From Dactylonectria macrodidyma (taxonomy: Eukaryota; Ascomycota; Sordariomycetes; Hypocreales; Nectriaceae): a stretch of DNA of 64,000 bases. Position 1 is the first letter of the stretch. Each line of letters starts with the position of its first letter. This document shows positions 22,530-34,640 of this stretch, one piece after another. The stretch spans positions 3,578,501-3,642,500 of the forward strand of contig JAGMUV010000002.1 in NCBI GenBank assembly GCA_020744425.1. Reading direction: 5' to 3'. The position numbers were made by a program, and so were the translations under genes. The notes beneath the pieces are model-generated. The model worked only from the letters and a program-made list of their open reading frames with translations, ran no database searches and was not told the DNA's origin.

Positions 22530-24011
22530 GTTGACGGATGTGAAGGAGACACGCTCATTGACTGAGCGGACCCGGATTGGTTAGAGGCGCGTTTGTGGGA
22601 GGATAAATTATGTCGCAAGACGCCGCGAGCCCTCGATTCACAGCGAGTTCCTCCTGAGAGAGCTCCCAAAAAGCATACGTTGCCCATTCGCACGTCAGCC
22701 AGCGCTGCAAGGTAGCTTCCAGCCAATGAGAAGGCAGGCGAAGGTGCAGGGGTACCTGCTTTGTCGGGCACATAGTATCCCCGGGTTCCGGCCGCAAGAA
22801 CCTGGAGCTCAACAGCTTTCGGAGCTGTCAGTTCATACAATGGACCCAATTGGACGTAGAGGAGCCCTTGTCATCAAGTACCTCCATTGCCTGGCCCCCC
22901 ACGAACACCAAGCCAAGGGATTGAGGTCACAAGGTGGCTTTCAGACCTGACATCATGTCACCAAATAATGGACAGCCAACCCCGCCCTGGAAGATGCGCA
23001 CGAGGAGGGAACTCAGCGCTGTCGGTGTACGGAATGCTTCCCCTTTACTTCGTATTCTTCCTGGTATGGGACTTTGAGCCACGGGGATCCTTATTGTTCG
23101 ACATGGGAGGAGGTTTCGCTAAGGACATACCCGAACAGACCTGAGCTGCCACTAGACTGTCCACCAGTTGGGGAAGAAAAAAAGCCACCTGCAGGCACCC
23201 AAGCCAAAAGAGCTTATCACCCTGGACCTATGTGGATGCACTGCAGGGAGCTGCATTTTTGGTTGTTTTATTAATCTAAGCTCGTGCAATGAGCAAGCGG
23301 TCAGATAAACAGATTACGTAGCTGAAGGTCGGAGATGCACACGAGGGCGGCGGCAACAGCACATGCAGCACCAGAAGGCCTCCTCTATCCATGCATGCCG
23401 CGGGGGGGGACCAGATGGCGACGATGGGCAAGGATGGGGGCACATGCGGTATCGCAATTGGATGCTGGTAGCAATAGAGCTACGCCGGTCTCCGGGGAAG
23501 CCCTCCCCAGCCGAGCCAACAGAGTGCCGACATAAAGCAGTCAAGAAACAAGCCAAAACAGGGCGTGGGAGTGTGGCAAGTAGATGTGGGATGGTGGAGG
23601 CGAACGGCGAGTCGGCGAGATGTGAGGTACCCATCCACTGCAGCCGCTACTGGTGTGGCTTTGAGGTACCTGGCGTCTGAGGTCTACCTGGCGTCATGCT
23701 ACTGTCTTGTTGACCGATCCCGTTCCTTCCATTGATCACCCTCCCCTTGCCAGCAGCCCTGACCTCCCACTCAACACCTCTCTTCACCTCGACTCACCTT
23801 AGTCGCCGCCCAACATCCCTTAAAACCCTCCCTCTTCTCCCCTCTTTTCATCTCGATTTCTTCTCGTCTCGCCTGAGCAATCCCTTCCATTACCCAATTG
23901 CTTCCCGCCCGAGCGTCTTCATCACTTCCCCCCCAGGTACAACATTTGCCCTGTCCGCCGATAGCTCCAACGAGATCTTACCCCGCCAAACCCCGCCAAA
24001 ACTCCAACAAA
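22530..24011. promoter_or_regulatory. Shared upstream region of OST1 and hexokinase
   Basis: 1.5 kb lie between the divergent start codons. The last ~200 bp before the hexokinase ATG are pyrimidine-rich (repeated CTTCTCCCCTC-like runs from about 23820), typical of strongly transcribed fungal genes. A GGTACCTGGCG/TCTACCTGGCG near-repeat lies at about 23667-23693. No gene is visible. Confidence 0.5.
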
Positions 24012-26327
24012 ATGGTCGGCCTTGGACCGCGTCGTCCCCCCTCCCGAAAGGGTACGTTCAATTGCAACCCCTATGTACACGTGTGCCCTTGAAATGTTGG
24101 ATTCTCCGTCGCGTCGGCTTCGAACTTGCTGGAATCGTCTTGGCTCCCGCCGCAACGACTCGATGGTGTTGTCATGGAGCCTCGGAAACACCGTCATGTA
24201 CAACCTTGGTGCTCCGGCTTGGGTTCGTGATAAGCATGTGAAGAAACCTTGGACCTCCATATTCAGCCTGTGCCGGCGACCATTGGTCAAGAGGTCATGT
24301 CCCATTTCTCCGGTGCTTTCCACCTGTGCTTGCTTCGACGATGTTCCTTGTCGTTGCTGGTCGATTACCTTGTACCTCTAATCTTGCCTCTGGGTGTGTC
24401 ACCAGACTTTCGAACTTGGACGAGTATTTCGAGAAACGTTGCATGGGCTTGCAGCTATCGAATTATCTGTCCTATCTCCATTTCAAAGTTACACTGCCAA
24501 TGTTCACAAGAGCCGTTGCAGATGCCTGCCAGCTGGCAGCTCGCAGGTGTTTGGCAATTCGAACTAGTTGGCACACCCAAGCCCAACTTGATCGCTGCGA
24601 GCCCTGTTTCCTACACATCACTAGCCTCCAAAATCCTCTCCAAGACGTACTCGATACTGATCCGTCATCATGACAGGCTCCATGGCGGATGTCCCTAAGG
24701 ACCTTGCTACCGAGATTCACCACCTCGAGACTCTCTTCACAGTGACTCCTGAAAAGCTCAAGCAAATCACCGACCACTTTGTAACGGAGCTCGCCAAAGG
24801 TACACTCACTTTTCTCTATATCGGGGGGCTTCATTCAACTAACATGACCGCATAGGTCTGACCGTGGAGGGTGGAAGCATCGTAAGTTGACCTGCATCCT
24901 TTCCTCTGATTTGCTCTCTGAAAACTGACCAAAGCTTAGCCAATGAACCCCACCTGGGTTATGTCTTACCCCGATGGTTACGAGACGGGAACCTATCTGG
25001 CACTCGACATGGGAGGCACTAACTTGCGAGTTTGCCAGATCACTCTGACTGACGAAAAGTCCGAGTTTGACATCATCCAATCTAAATACCGAATGCCCGA
25101 GGAGCTCAAGAGTGCCACTGCTGACGAGCTGTGGGATTACATTGCCGACTGTCTGTACCAGTTCATCGAGACTCACCACGGAGACTGCGCCAATGTCCCC
25201 GACCTTCCTCTTGGTTTCACCTTCTCCTACCCTGCCACCCAGAACTACATTGATGAAGGTACCCTTCAGCGATGGACCAAGGGTTTCGACATCGATGGCG
25301 TTGAAGGCGAAAACGTGGTCCCCATGTTTGAAGAAGCTCTCGCCCGACGGGTGCGTACCAACGATCTCCCTTTCCGACGCTGTATCACTAAATATCAATA
25401 GGGAGTGCCTATCAAGCTGGCAGCCTTGATCAACGATACCACTGGTACCCTGATCGCGTCTGCCTATACGGACCCATCTATGAGAATGGGTTGCATTTTC
25501 GGTACTGGTTGCAACGCCGCCTACATGGAGAACTGTGGCTCGATCCCCAAGATTGCGGATCTTAACCTGCCTCCCGACACTCCCATGGCCATCAACTGCG
25601 AATGGGGAGCCTTTGATAACGAGCACAAGGTTCTCCCACGAACAGCCTATGATGTCGCTATTGACCGGGACTCCCCTCGCCCTGGCCAGCAGGCATTTGA
25701 GAAGATGATTGCTGGTCTCTACCTCGGCGAGATCTTCCGCTTGGTCATGGTTGACCTCCACGACAATAAGGATATCCACATTTTTGAGAAACAGGACGCG
25801 TCTGCCCTCCGCAAGCCTTATTCTCTCGACGCATCTTTCCTCTCATTCATTGAGGAGTAAGTGCTCCAGAAATACCTCTCTGAACCTAGCTTACCACGAA
25901 TAGGGACCCCTTTGAGAACTTGCAGGAGACGTACGACCTATTCTCGTCGAAGCTCAACTTGACCTGTACACGCCCCGAGTTGGAGCTCATCCGCCGCCTT
26001 GCGGAGCTCATCGGAACCCGAGCTGCCCGCCTTTCGGCTTGCGGTGTGGCTGCCATCTGCAAGAAGAAGGGCTACGAGACTTGCCACGTCGGAGCTGACG
26101 GCTCTGTTTTCAACAAATACCCCAACTTCAAGGAGCGGGGTGCCCAAGCCCTGCGGGAGATCCTCGACTGGCCCGAGAAGAAGAATCGTAGAGCGGAAGA
26201 CCCTGTTGAGGTTCTTCCCGCTGAGGACGGTAGTGGTGTGGGCGCTGCGCTGATTGCCGCCCTGACCCTTAAGCGTATCAAGGAGGGTAACCTCGCTGGT
26301 ATCCTGCACCCTGAGAACTACAAATAA
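24012..26327 (+). CDS. Hexokinase
   Basis: Six exons (24012-24051, 24677-24799, 24856-24881, 24940-25350, 25402-25856, 25904-26327) give 492 aa. It phosphorylates hexoses at C6 using ATP, the first step of glycolysis, and in fungi often also takes part in glucose repression. The 40-nt first exon encodes MVGLGPRRPPSRK, the usual start of filamentous-fungal hexokinases, and is separated by a 625-nt intron. Seen: the phosphate-binding LALDMGGTNLRV at about 83-94, the sugar-binding signature LGFTFSYP at 154-161, INDTTGTLIASAY, and the IFGTGCNAAYME loop. The C-terminal DGSGVGAALIAAL motif closes the ATP site. It faces RMT2 tail to tail, with 156 bp between the stop codons. Confidence 0.96.
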
Positions 26328-26483
26328 ATGGCACAGTCGGTTTATAGACGGGGGCGTCATCGCGAGGTAACAAGAAAAAAAAAGGTGATAGACAGGAGCA
26401 AGTTGGGAGCTAGAAGACGGACTGTTTTCGGCTACCAAACCTGGGTGTTAGATAGGACTCAAAAACATCGCGTTGATGCACCT

Positions 26484-27818
26484 CTAGGCCATGAAGGAGC
26501 AGATTGGTAATCGGTACTCTGTGAAATTACGTGTTAGCATGGTCATCAAAGGGAGGCATGGGGTTGTCTTACTGTCGAGTGTCCAGTAACGCCGGCGAAC
26601 GCCTTCCCACTCTCCCTTGCCGTCCTGGCCTAGCCCGGCCATATCGACATCGCTCTCCTCCCACTCGACATCTAGGCCGGCGTCGGCACATTGCATCTCA
26701 ACCACCTTGGTGTAGACATCATAGCATATCCTCCTGTCGGCACCGAGCCCATTGAAGAAGCTGAACCGACCCTCTTGGTCCATAACGCCGATGACATACT
26801 CAGTGAAGAACATACGCAGCTGTGAGTAGTCCTCGCCAAAGGTATCAAAGTAGATGGCATCGTACACCTCACCATCCTCTAGCAACTGGGGTAGAATATC
26901 CTGCCACTTTCCCTTGTGCACCTTGAAAGCACCCTCCTCGGGGCCACTCTTCTCCCACTCTGGCCCAAACTTGGAGTCTGGCTTAGATAGGTGCTCGAGG
27001 ACCGAGGGATGAGCCTCGATTATGTGATGGCGTGTGGGTTTTAGGTCGGCAAGCATGCCGTCGATGATGCCCATGCCGAAGCCAATGTTCAGGACGCGCT
27101 TGCCTGGGGCGGAGTCGGGGACCATGGCTGCTACAGAACGGCGCATGATGTCTGTCTCCCAGGCCATCATGACACCGTTGAGGTCGGAGTCGACGAGCTT
27201 GGTGTCGTCGTATGTCAATTTGGACTTTAGGTACTCTTCGCTCGTGACTGTCTTTTCCTTGGCGTCAGGGGGGACAAACTTGGGCTCTTCCACAACGGGA
27301 GCAGCTTCGTCTGCGCTGGGCTCGGCGTCGGCTGTGACATCAGCTGTGCCCTCCATGTCCTCGTCACCATCCTCCTCTCCCGATGACAGCTGTTCATAGT
27401 CTCCCATGATGGCGAACAAGAGCTCCGCACGAACACCGGCGTCGACACATAGATTGTAGAGAGACTTGCGTCCCAGGCGGAGAGCGACACAGCCGGGGGT
27501 TTCATTATTGCTATCGACGTCGTTCCAGATGGCACCGGAAAGAAACAAGTCCTGAATCACTTCCCGTGCCTCCTCGACACAGCCATCCTCCTCACCGTCG
27601 TCTTCATCATCGGGGGATGCTGGCCCGCAAGCTCGGATGGCGGCGTGGAGGGGCGTCTCGCCCGTCTTGGGATCCTGGGCGCTGGCTTTGCCCTGGGTGC
27701 GCAAGAGGGCCTTGAGGCCATCGCGATCGTGGCCCCAGGCATGGAAGAGGACCTGGCGCGTCTCATCCGGGCAATCGGAAGAAATGCGCGCGGGCATAGA
27801 GTCGTCAATGGCGGCCAT
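26484..27818 (-). CDS. RMT2: Protein arginine N5-methyltransferase, RMT2 type
   Basis: Two exons, 27818-26573 and 26518-26484, give 426 aa. RMT2 methylates the delta nitrogen of arginine (yeast targets include ribosomal protein L12) with S-adenosylmethionine as donor. The N-terminal third has ankyrin-like text (GETPLHAAI, NNETPGCVALRLGR). The methyltransferase fold follows: VLNIGFGMG at 242-250 (SAM loop), IEAHPSVLEHL, and YDAIYFDTFGEDYSQLR. Removing the 54-nt intron gives the C-terminus YWTLDKYRLPICSFMA, as expected for the family. That intron is a multiple of three and has no stop, so its retention would stay in frame. The start was chosen at MAAIDDS. The frame is open further upstream without conserved content. 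Confidence 0.94.
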   Translation of the reverse strand: MAAIDDSMPARISSDCPDETRQVLFHAWGHDRDGLKALLRTQGKASAQDPKTGETPLHAAIRACGPASPDDEDDGEEDGCVEEAREVIQDLFLSGAIWNDVDSNNETPGCVALRLGRKSLYNLCVDAGVRAELLFAIMGDYEQLSSGEEDGDEDMEGTADVTADAEPSADEAAPVVEEPKFVPPDAKEKTVTSEEYLKSKLTYDDTKLVDSDLNGVMMAWETDIMRRSVAAMVPDSAPGKRVLNIGFGMGIIDGMLADLKPTRHHIIEAHPSVLEHLSKPDSKFGPEWEKSGPEEGAFKVHKGKWQDILPQLLEDGEVYDAIYFDTFGEDYSQLRMFFTEYVIGVMDQEGRFSFFNGLGADRRICYDVYTKVVEMQCADAGLDVEWEESDVDMAGLGQDGKGEWEGVRRRYWTLDSKTTPCLPLMTMLTRNFTEYRLPICSFMA

Positions 27819-29302
27819 GGTGCTGGAATGACCCGGTAGCTCGGTGTTCGGCCGAGAGTGGAGAGCGGTACAAGTAACGGGGTCGTGGACTCGCGGGGAT
27901 GTTTTTGGAGGGGTCGAAGCTGCCCTCGTTTGGGTTTGGCTAGAACCCGAAGCTGTACCTTTGCTTCGCAGGCAAGTGCAGGGAAGTGCCGGGCAAAGCA
28001 GAGGCAATGAGACACAAGGAATCTAAGAAGGGCAATGTGTCGCCCGACCACCGATTCTTGGCTGAACTGGTCTCGGTTGCACGACGATAATCGTATTGAG
28101 GTTGTCGAGGTACTAGGGTTTGATAAAGGATCTAGAAGTCCGCCTCGACGAAAAGCTGTCTGTGGGAAGGAACCAAAAAAAAAAAAAAAAGAGAGAAAAG
28201 GTCCCCGGCCCGGCTGAGAATAGCCGCGTCCCGCTCTGGAACCCGCTCTCGGTGTCTAGAAATCCAGGGCCATCTGAGACGGTTGATCGAGGTGAAGTCT
28301 CGGTGTCGTGTGCCCTATTTGCGGTGGACTCTGTGGGTTTTAGTGGCTGGCAACGATGACATTCGCTGAGTTTTCTTGGCGCGTGTCCGAAATCCCCCCC
28401 ACGACTGGACTTCCAGTGATACGCACTACGTAGACTAGGTACGTAGCAGGGTCCAATCCATTCGCTACGGGACTGGTTGGGTAACTTACACTGGCCTGTC
28501 ATTGCAGAACGGTCGGTTGCTCGGGGACGGCCACTAAAGGGATACAGTGGGCCGCCCACTGGAAATGCTACGACGCATGCTGCATGTTGCTAGGGGCTGG
28601 GACAAGCCTTCAGTAGCGCCCCTCGTTAGTGTGATAGCGTCCCCGTTTGAGCTCTGCGACCCCATCATCAGGCGGCCAGGCCCCAGATAGCAGCACCTTG
28701 TAGCAGAAAGCCACAGGCGAGCTGCACTGGAGTTTGTTGCAGCGAACTCTCAGGCCTCATAACAACGCGCGCGCACGTTCCAGCAGACGCCACACTGATT
28801 CGCCAATGCCGTCTATAGCGTCCCACTGAACCAAACTGAACCAAAGGGTGACCAAGTACACCAGCCAGGTTCGCGCTAAGGCACCTATGACCTACAGTCC
28901 GGCAAGACCTGTACCAGCTTCATCCTCGCCCCGATACCTGCCCTCCGTTCCACGGACTCCTCCTTCTCGCTTCTCACCTCCGCAAACCTCGGCCGCTCTC
29001 GTCGTCTTGTTTCTCGTCTCCTAGCAGGTAAGGAACGCCTCACTTCTCCCGCTCCCCTTCCGCGCCACGCCTGCTTCCTTCCTCCCCAACTCCCATCCCA
29101 ACTCCCATCCCTCCACACCAGACAACATTGCCCCGTCCAACCAACACCTGTGCAATTGGAAACATCATTGGATGATTCTCTGCACACTGTTCGGTTCAAT
29201 GCGCTCATGCTTATCGTCCAGGACCTGAAGACCCGTGACAAGACTTGGACCAGCACCCGCGCGGGCAATCGCTCTCTCACGGTCCGACCCGGCGTCGTCG
29301 TC
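27819..29302. other. Shared upstream region of RMT2 and VTC4
   Basis: 1.5 kb between divergent genes. It contains a 16-nt A run (28175-28190) followed by GAGAGA, a CTACGTAGACTAGGTACGTAG motif cluster (28426-28446), and a pyrimidine-rich tract before VTC4 (about 28920-29120) that probably marks its transcription start region. The 51 codons immediately 5' of the VTC4 ATG are open in frame but look like UTR. Confidence 0.5.
28175..28190. repeat. A16 homopolymer
   Basis: An uninterrupted run of sixteen A, followed by GAGAGAAAAGG, in the RMT2-VTC4 intergenic region. It is probably a nucleosome-depleting poly(dA:dT) tract. Confidence 0.8.
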
Positions 29303-31743
29303 ATGAAGTTCGGTGAGCAGCTCCGTTCCAGCGTCATCCACGAGTACCAGTGGTACTACATCGACTACGATGGCCTGAAGGACGAGATCAAGAACGCCAC
29401 TGGCTCCCCCAAGCCTGGTGGCGCAGGCGGCCTCGAATGGTGCGAGGACGACGAGGCTCGCTTCGTTGGCAAGCTCGAAACCGAGCTCGAGAAGGTGCAT
29501 ACCAAACAGCAGGTCAAGGCCATGGAGATTTCGCGTCGCATTGCCATTAGCGAGCGCGAGGTGAAGGAGGTCGTCAATCGCCTAAACGAGCGCGGCCTCG
29601 GCGAGAATGGCCCTTCCGAGGAGGAGTTTATGCTACTAGAAGAAGACCTGAGCGATATCATCGCTGATGTCCATGATCTGGCCAAATTTGTCCAGCTTAA
29701 CTACACTGGATTCTATAAGATCATTAAGAAGCATGATGTGAGTCAAGTGCAAAAGAGTTCGATCCCAAACTCTACTAACAAGTATCCCAGAAATTGACCG
29801 GATGGCACCTGAAACCCGTTTTCGATACGCGACTCAAGGCCAAGCCTTTCTACAAGGAGAATTACGATGCGTCCGTCATCAAACTATCGAAGCTCTACGA
29901 CCTCGTGCGTACGCGAGGCAACCCAGTCAAGGGCGACAGTGCTGCGGGTGGTGGTCAGGCCAGCTTTATTCGACAGACTACGAAGTACTGGGTGCACCCA
30001 GACAATGTCACCGAGCTAAAGCTCATCATTCTCAAGCATCTGCCCGTCCTCGTCTTCAACGCCAGTAAGGAGTTTGAGCAGCAGGACTCGGCCATTACGT
30101 CCATCTACTACGACAACCCCGATACCTGGGATTTGTACGAGGGTCGATTGAAGAAGACTGAGGGTGCTGAGGCCATCCGACTTCGATGGTACGGTGGAAT
30201 GCAAACCGAGACCATCTTTGTGGAGCGCAAAACCCATCGAGAAGATTGGACTGGTGAAAAGTCCGTCAAGGCTCGCTTTTCTATCAAAGAGAAGAATGTC
30301 AACTCGTACATGAAGGGCGAGCTTCTCCCCGCCGCCATCTTCGAAAAGGCACGCAAGGAGGGCAAGAAGTCTGAGAAGGCCATTGCCGAAGACGAGCGCC
30401 TGGCAAAAGAGGTTCAGTACTCCGTCATCAAGAAGGGTTATAAGCCCGTGTGCCGATCCTTTTACAACCGTACAGCTTTCCAGCTGCCTGCTGATGCCCG
30501 AGTCCGTATCTCGCTCGACACCGAGCTCACTATGGTCCGCGAGGACAACCTGGACGGCCGCTCTCGTTCCGGCGATAACTGGCGACGCATGGATATTGGC
30601 GTCGACTTCCCCTTCTCTCAGCTCCCTGCTGAGGACGTTGAGCGATTCCCCTACGCCGTCCTCGAGGTCAAGCTGCAGACCCAGATGGGCCAGGAACCCC
30701 CAGAGTGGGTTCGCCAGCTTATCTCGTCCCACCTTGTGGAGGCTGTCCCCAAATTCTCCAAGTTCATTCATGGCACTGCGACCCTATTCCCCGACCGCAT
30801 TGACCTGCTGCCTTTCTGGATGCCGCAGATGAAGGTGGATATCCGGAAGCCTGCCACCCACGACTTCGGTATTCGTCGTCCTGGTATGTCAGGAACGACG
30901 ACTACCTCGGACGATGAGGATGATCTAGACTCGGATGACGAGGATCAGGGGCCTACAAGCCGTTATAACGGTAACGGCAGTGGAAACGGTGAATCGAGTG
31001 CTCAAGGGGCCAGTCGCCGGCGTGGTCTTCCCTCAGATGTGGAAGGTCAAATTGCCGACGCGACGGCAGAGAACGACGACTACCCAATCTACGACTCAGA
31101 CGATGATTACGATGAGAACTACGAGTTGGAGCAGGCTAAGAGAATTGGTGGATGGCACTACTACTCGACCCTCATCTCGACAAAGGGCCGCGCTCTCGGG
31201 CGTGGAGCGGTCAGCGTTCTTCAGTCGGCGATCCCGGCGCCACGCAGCACTCAAGTACCACGAAGCGATCGACTTCAGGCTCTGTTCGGTATGAACGAGA
31301 TCCAGAACAAGAAGTTCAAGGCTCCCAAGGGCAAGAAGATCTACGTGCCTGTCCGCGTGGAGCCCAAGGTGTACTTTGCAGCCGAAAGAACGTTTTTGGG
31401 ATGGGTATGTAAAACTGCATCAACAGCATGAATAACTGAGGGACTAACTAGTGGGCTACAGCTCGAGTATTCCATTTACATCGGCACGATTGCCGTCACT
31501 CTGCTCAACTTCGGTACTCACCCGACCCCGGCCGCATTCTGGGTTTCAGGCGTCTTCACGCTTCTCGCCATCATGAGCTTGTGCTACTCGGTCGTCACGT
31601 ATCTTTACCGAAGCAATGCGATTCGAACACGCAGGGTTGTAAAGTACTACGATCGCTGGGGCCCGAGTGTCCTCTGTGCGGCTCTGTTCGTGGCTGTTGC
31701 GCTCAACTTTGCATTTGAGGGCCGAGAACGGGAGATTTGGTGA
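29303..31743 (+). CDS. VTC4: VTC4, polyphosphate polymerase of the vacuolar transporter chaperone complex
   Basis: Three exons (29303-29737, 29791-31404, 31462-31743) give 776 aa. VTC4 makes polyphosphate from ATP and feeds it into the vacuole. Domains in order: an SPX domain starting MKFGEQL (inositol pyrophosphate sensor; basic patch in [18 protein letters not shown]); the catalytic tunnel with AIRLRWYGG (Arg275, Arg277) and [10 protein letters not shown] (Lys292); a long acidic and Gly/Asn-rich linker (about 515-610); and a three-helix membrane domain opening [13 protein letters not shown] and ending at FEGREREIW. The preserved basic tunnel residues mark it as the catalytic VTC4 rather than VTC2/3. 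The start follows the SPX family. The upstream in-frame ATG at 29150 is ignored. Confidence 0.96.
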
Positions 31744-32535
31744 GCAGCGACGATGAGAAAAGTGTGTGTATATGTATCTTTCGGGAGGAGTTGGTTGGCT
31801 CGGGTGAATGTTTATCAAGGCGCTGTCTAGGCTATATGCTATGACATTGCAGAAGGAGGAAAAGCATTACTTGGATACGTATTTTGGTGTGTGCTTTTTG
31901 GTGTGTTGGGTATTGGTGCTGGCCTGGAAGTAGTAGCTAGGCTGACGAGAGCTACACCACCTAATCACATGGTTCTAGTTACCCCCTGTCGCCAACCTTC
32001 TCAACTTGTTGCCAAGGAAACAGTCTTCAGAGTGTGAACAAACAGTGTTCAAGAGTCATCTGTTGTCGATGTTGCCATCAAGGTGTTTGTCCTGTTCGCC
32101 TCTCGCATGCTGTGGCTTGTCAGCTCCGGGGTTCTACGGAACTACGTATGTACGGCTTCTCGCCATTCCGTTCGGCGCTATGGCGGAGTTTGGCGTTGCA
32201 GCTGAAGAGCCAAGTGAGACACAAAGAGCTAATAGCATAAGCGGGCGTCAATAGCGGCACACAAAGTAGGAGGGAGGTCTTAATTGCGAAGCTTCAAGCT
32301 AATTATAACTTGAGTCAGCGGCGAGGTTGAGCTTGAGAGCTGGCTTCAGCTTGACCCCGCGTTGTGGGTTGTGCAGTACTTTCCCCGACAATCCCCAACC
32401 TGACTCTGACTTAACCTCGTCTCCGTTTCGTGCCATTTATTTATTTGATATTAGTTGAATACTTACTCCAACTAACCATAGGCCAATCTACCAGTTGACA
32501 GCAACTTCTCTTCAATCAAACAACAAAAGCCCATC
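31744..32535. other. Intergenic between VTC4 and the PLP enzyme
   Basis: 792 bp of non-coding sequence holding the VTC4 3' flank and the promoter of the next gene. No distinctive element was recognised. Confidence 0.5.
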
Positions 32536-34353
32536 ATGGTAGTTCTCAAGACTCAGTCCGAGTTCGGCCATGCCCCACCACCACAGACTCCAAACAGCCT
32601 CATCACCAACATCCCTACATGGAAGGTAGCCCAGGCATTCCGCGATGGCGACCCAGGTCCGCTGTCCAAGATTGTCCACCTATACCCTCGCTTCCTGCCA
32701 ATGCAGTTTGCCGCCAAGGTATGAGTCGCAGCCTGCATTGGCCTGCCTGGGTCTTGGTGGGTTCGTTGCATGTGCTGATGGAGGACTTTGTGTTGCAGCT
32801 TAGCCAAGCCATCGTCGAGTATCTTGGCTTCCCGGACAAACGCGCCATGATTTACCTCAACCCGGAGCTTTGGCCGTTCACACAGCGTCACATCACCCTT
32901 GAAGGCCGAGGACCACACCGCATGAGCGCCGATGACGTCGCCCTCAAGGTCGTCGATATTGCCGGCCACCGCGTGTATGCTGTGCTCTACGAGCCTCAGA
33001 ATACCTTTGGCGTCATCCTCTCATGGGGCGCTCCCGGTCTAGGTCTCTCCATCCGCGGGAGCGAGGAGCTCCTCCGTGGCGTGGATACCATGAAGGAGGT
33101 GGTGTTTGAAGGCGACGACAACCTGCCAGCGCCGACGTGGACTCCAGAGAGCACGGCTCATGAGGGCCTCCGCGAGAGGATCATCGAGCTGTTGCGTCGT
33201 TCGCCCATAGACCCGGAAAAGGTCCAGAGCACTCCAAGCGATGTGTATCTGTACCCCAGTGGCATGGGTGCCGTCTACCACACCACCAACCTCTTGATGG
33301 AGTATCGCCCCGGCACCATTGTTGTTCTCGGCGTCGTGTTCCACAATACCCAACACCATCTGCACGAGGAGAGCCCTCACGGCTACAAGCACGTCGGCAC
33401 GGTCGACGAGGCCGCCATCGACGGATTCGAGAGCTGGCTGGAGACGGAGAAGCAGGTGGGCAGGCCCGTCAGCTATGCCATTGTCGAGATCCCCGGCAAT
33501 CCGACGTTGGAATCCCCTGACCTCGCTCGGCTGAAGAGCTTGGTATGTTGCCCTCCCTCGTGGCTGTTATCACTACCAGGTTTATCATGCTAACACCTCT
33601 CGATTCGCTTAGTCCGACAAGTACGGCTTCCCCCTCATTGTCGATGACACTGTCGCAGGCTTCGGCAATGTCGACGTGCTCGCCTTGAGCGACATCCTCC
33701 TCACGTCCTTGACCAAGTCCTTCAGCGGCCAGGCCGACGTCATGGGAGGCTCAGTCGTGCTGAACCCGCTGTCGCCGCACTACGCGAGCCTCTCGCCGCG
33801 GTTCAAGGCCAAGCACCGCAACGAGCTCTTCGCCAGCGACGCCGCCGTCCTCCTGTCCAACTCGCGCGACTTCCTCGAGCGCACCGCCGTCCTCAACCGC
33901 AACGCCGCCGCCATGGCCCGGTTCCTGCACGAGGCCAAGGCGCTCCCCGGTTCGCCCGTCGCCGACGTACGGTACCCGGCGCTGCTGCCGAGCCGGCCCG
34001 CGTTCGACGCCGTGAAGCGGCCCGGTGCTCCGGAGCTGCCGGACCCGGGGTATGGCTGCCTGCTGACGGTCGACTTCGACCGCCTCGAGACAGCCGTCGC
34101 CTTCTACGACCGCTGCGGCTTCTACCCGAGTCCGCACCTCGGCGGCCACGTCACCCTCATCTTCGCCTACAACATGGCCGTCTTCGGCAAGAAGCCCGAC
34201 GAGCGCGCTCGCATGCGCGAGCTCGGCGTCAAGGAGGAGGGCGTCCGCATCTCCTCCGGCCTCGAGAGCGAGGAGGATCTCATCGACACGTTGAAGGATG
34301 CGCTCGAAGCTGCGATCCAGGTCAAGAAAGAGCTTGCTGCCAGCGAAGATTAG
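32536..34353 (+). CDS. Cystathionine gamma-synthase-like PLP enzyme (STR2/MET-7 type)
   Basis: Three exons (32536-32718, 32799-33542, 33613-34353) give 555 aa. The family joins cysteine with an activated homoserine to make cystathionine in the transsulfuration route to methionine. It belongs to the Cys/Met metabolism PLP-dependent fold. Seen: an N-terminal fungal extension with ITNIPTWKVAQAF and LYPRFLPM; the SGMGAVYHTTNLLM cofactor-phosphate region; the IVDDTVAGFGN Asp that holds the pyridine ring (Asp320); and the Schiff-base lysine in LTSLTKSFSG (Lys344). The length matches Neurospora MET-7-like enzymes. The exact substrate cannot be read from sequence, and a paralogue with another role is possible. 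The third exon is visibly more GC-rich at third positions than the first two. Confidence 0.88.
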
Positions 34354-34640
34354 GCTGGGGTGAGCAGACGTAACCTACCCCTTGCTAAGTTATGTAGTCG
34401 TCCATCGATTTGTGTCATGGTTCAGAATGCGAGGCGAGAAAGTAAAGATGATGTCCACGGAAGATTTCTGTCATTAATCAGATTGAGATGAAACAGATAT
34501 TCTGCAATATGTAATAACAATATCAACGCCTTATGCCGTAAGCAAGACCCCTCGTCGTCCGTCCGTCCGAACCAACCCACTCATCTATCTCGTTCACGTC
34601 ATCCCAGTTACAAACTCGAACATGAGCGAGTTCCTTCCCT

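Noticed and set aside
29150..29302. In-frame 51-codon upstream extension of VTC4
   Set aside because: SPX domains begin at the MKFG methionine, whose N-terminal helix is functional. The extension has no targeting or conserved features.
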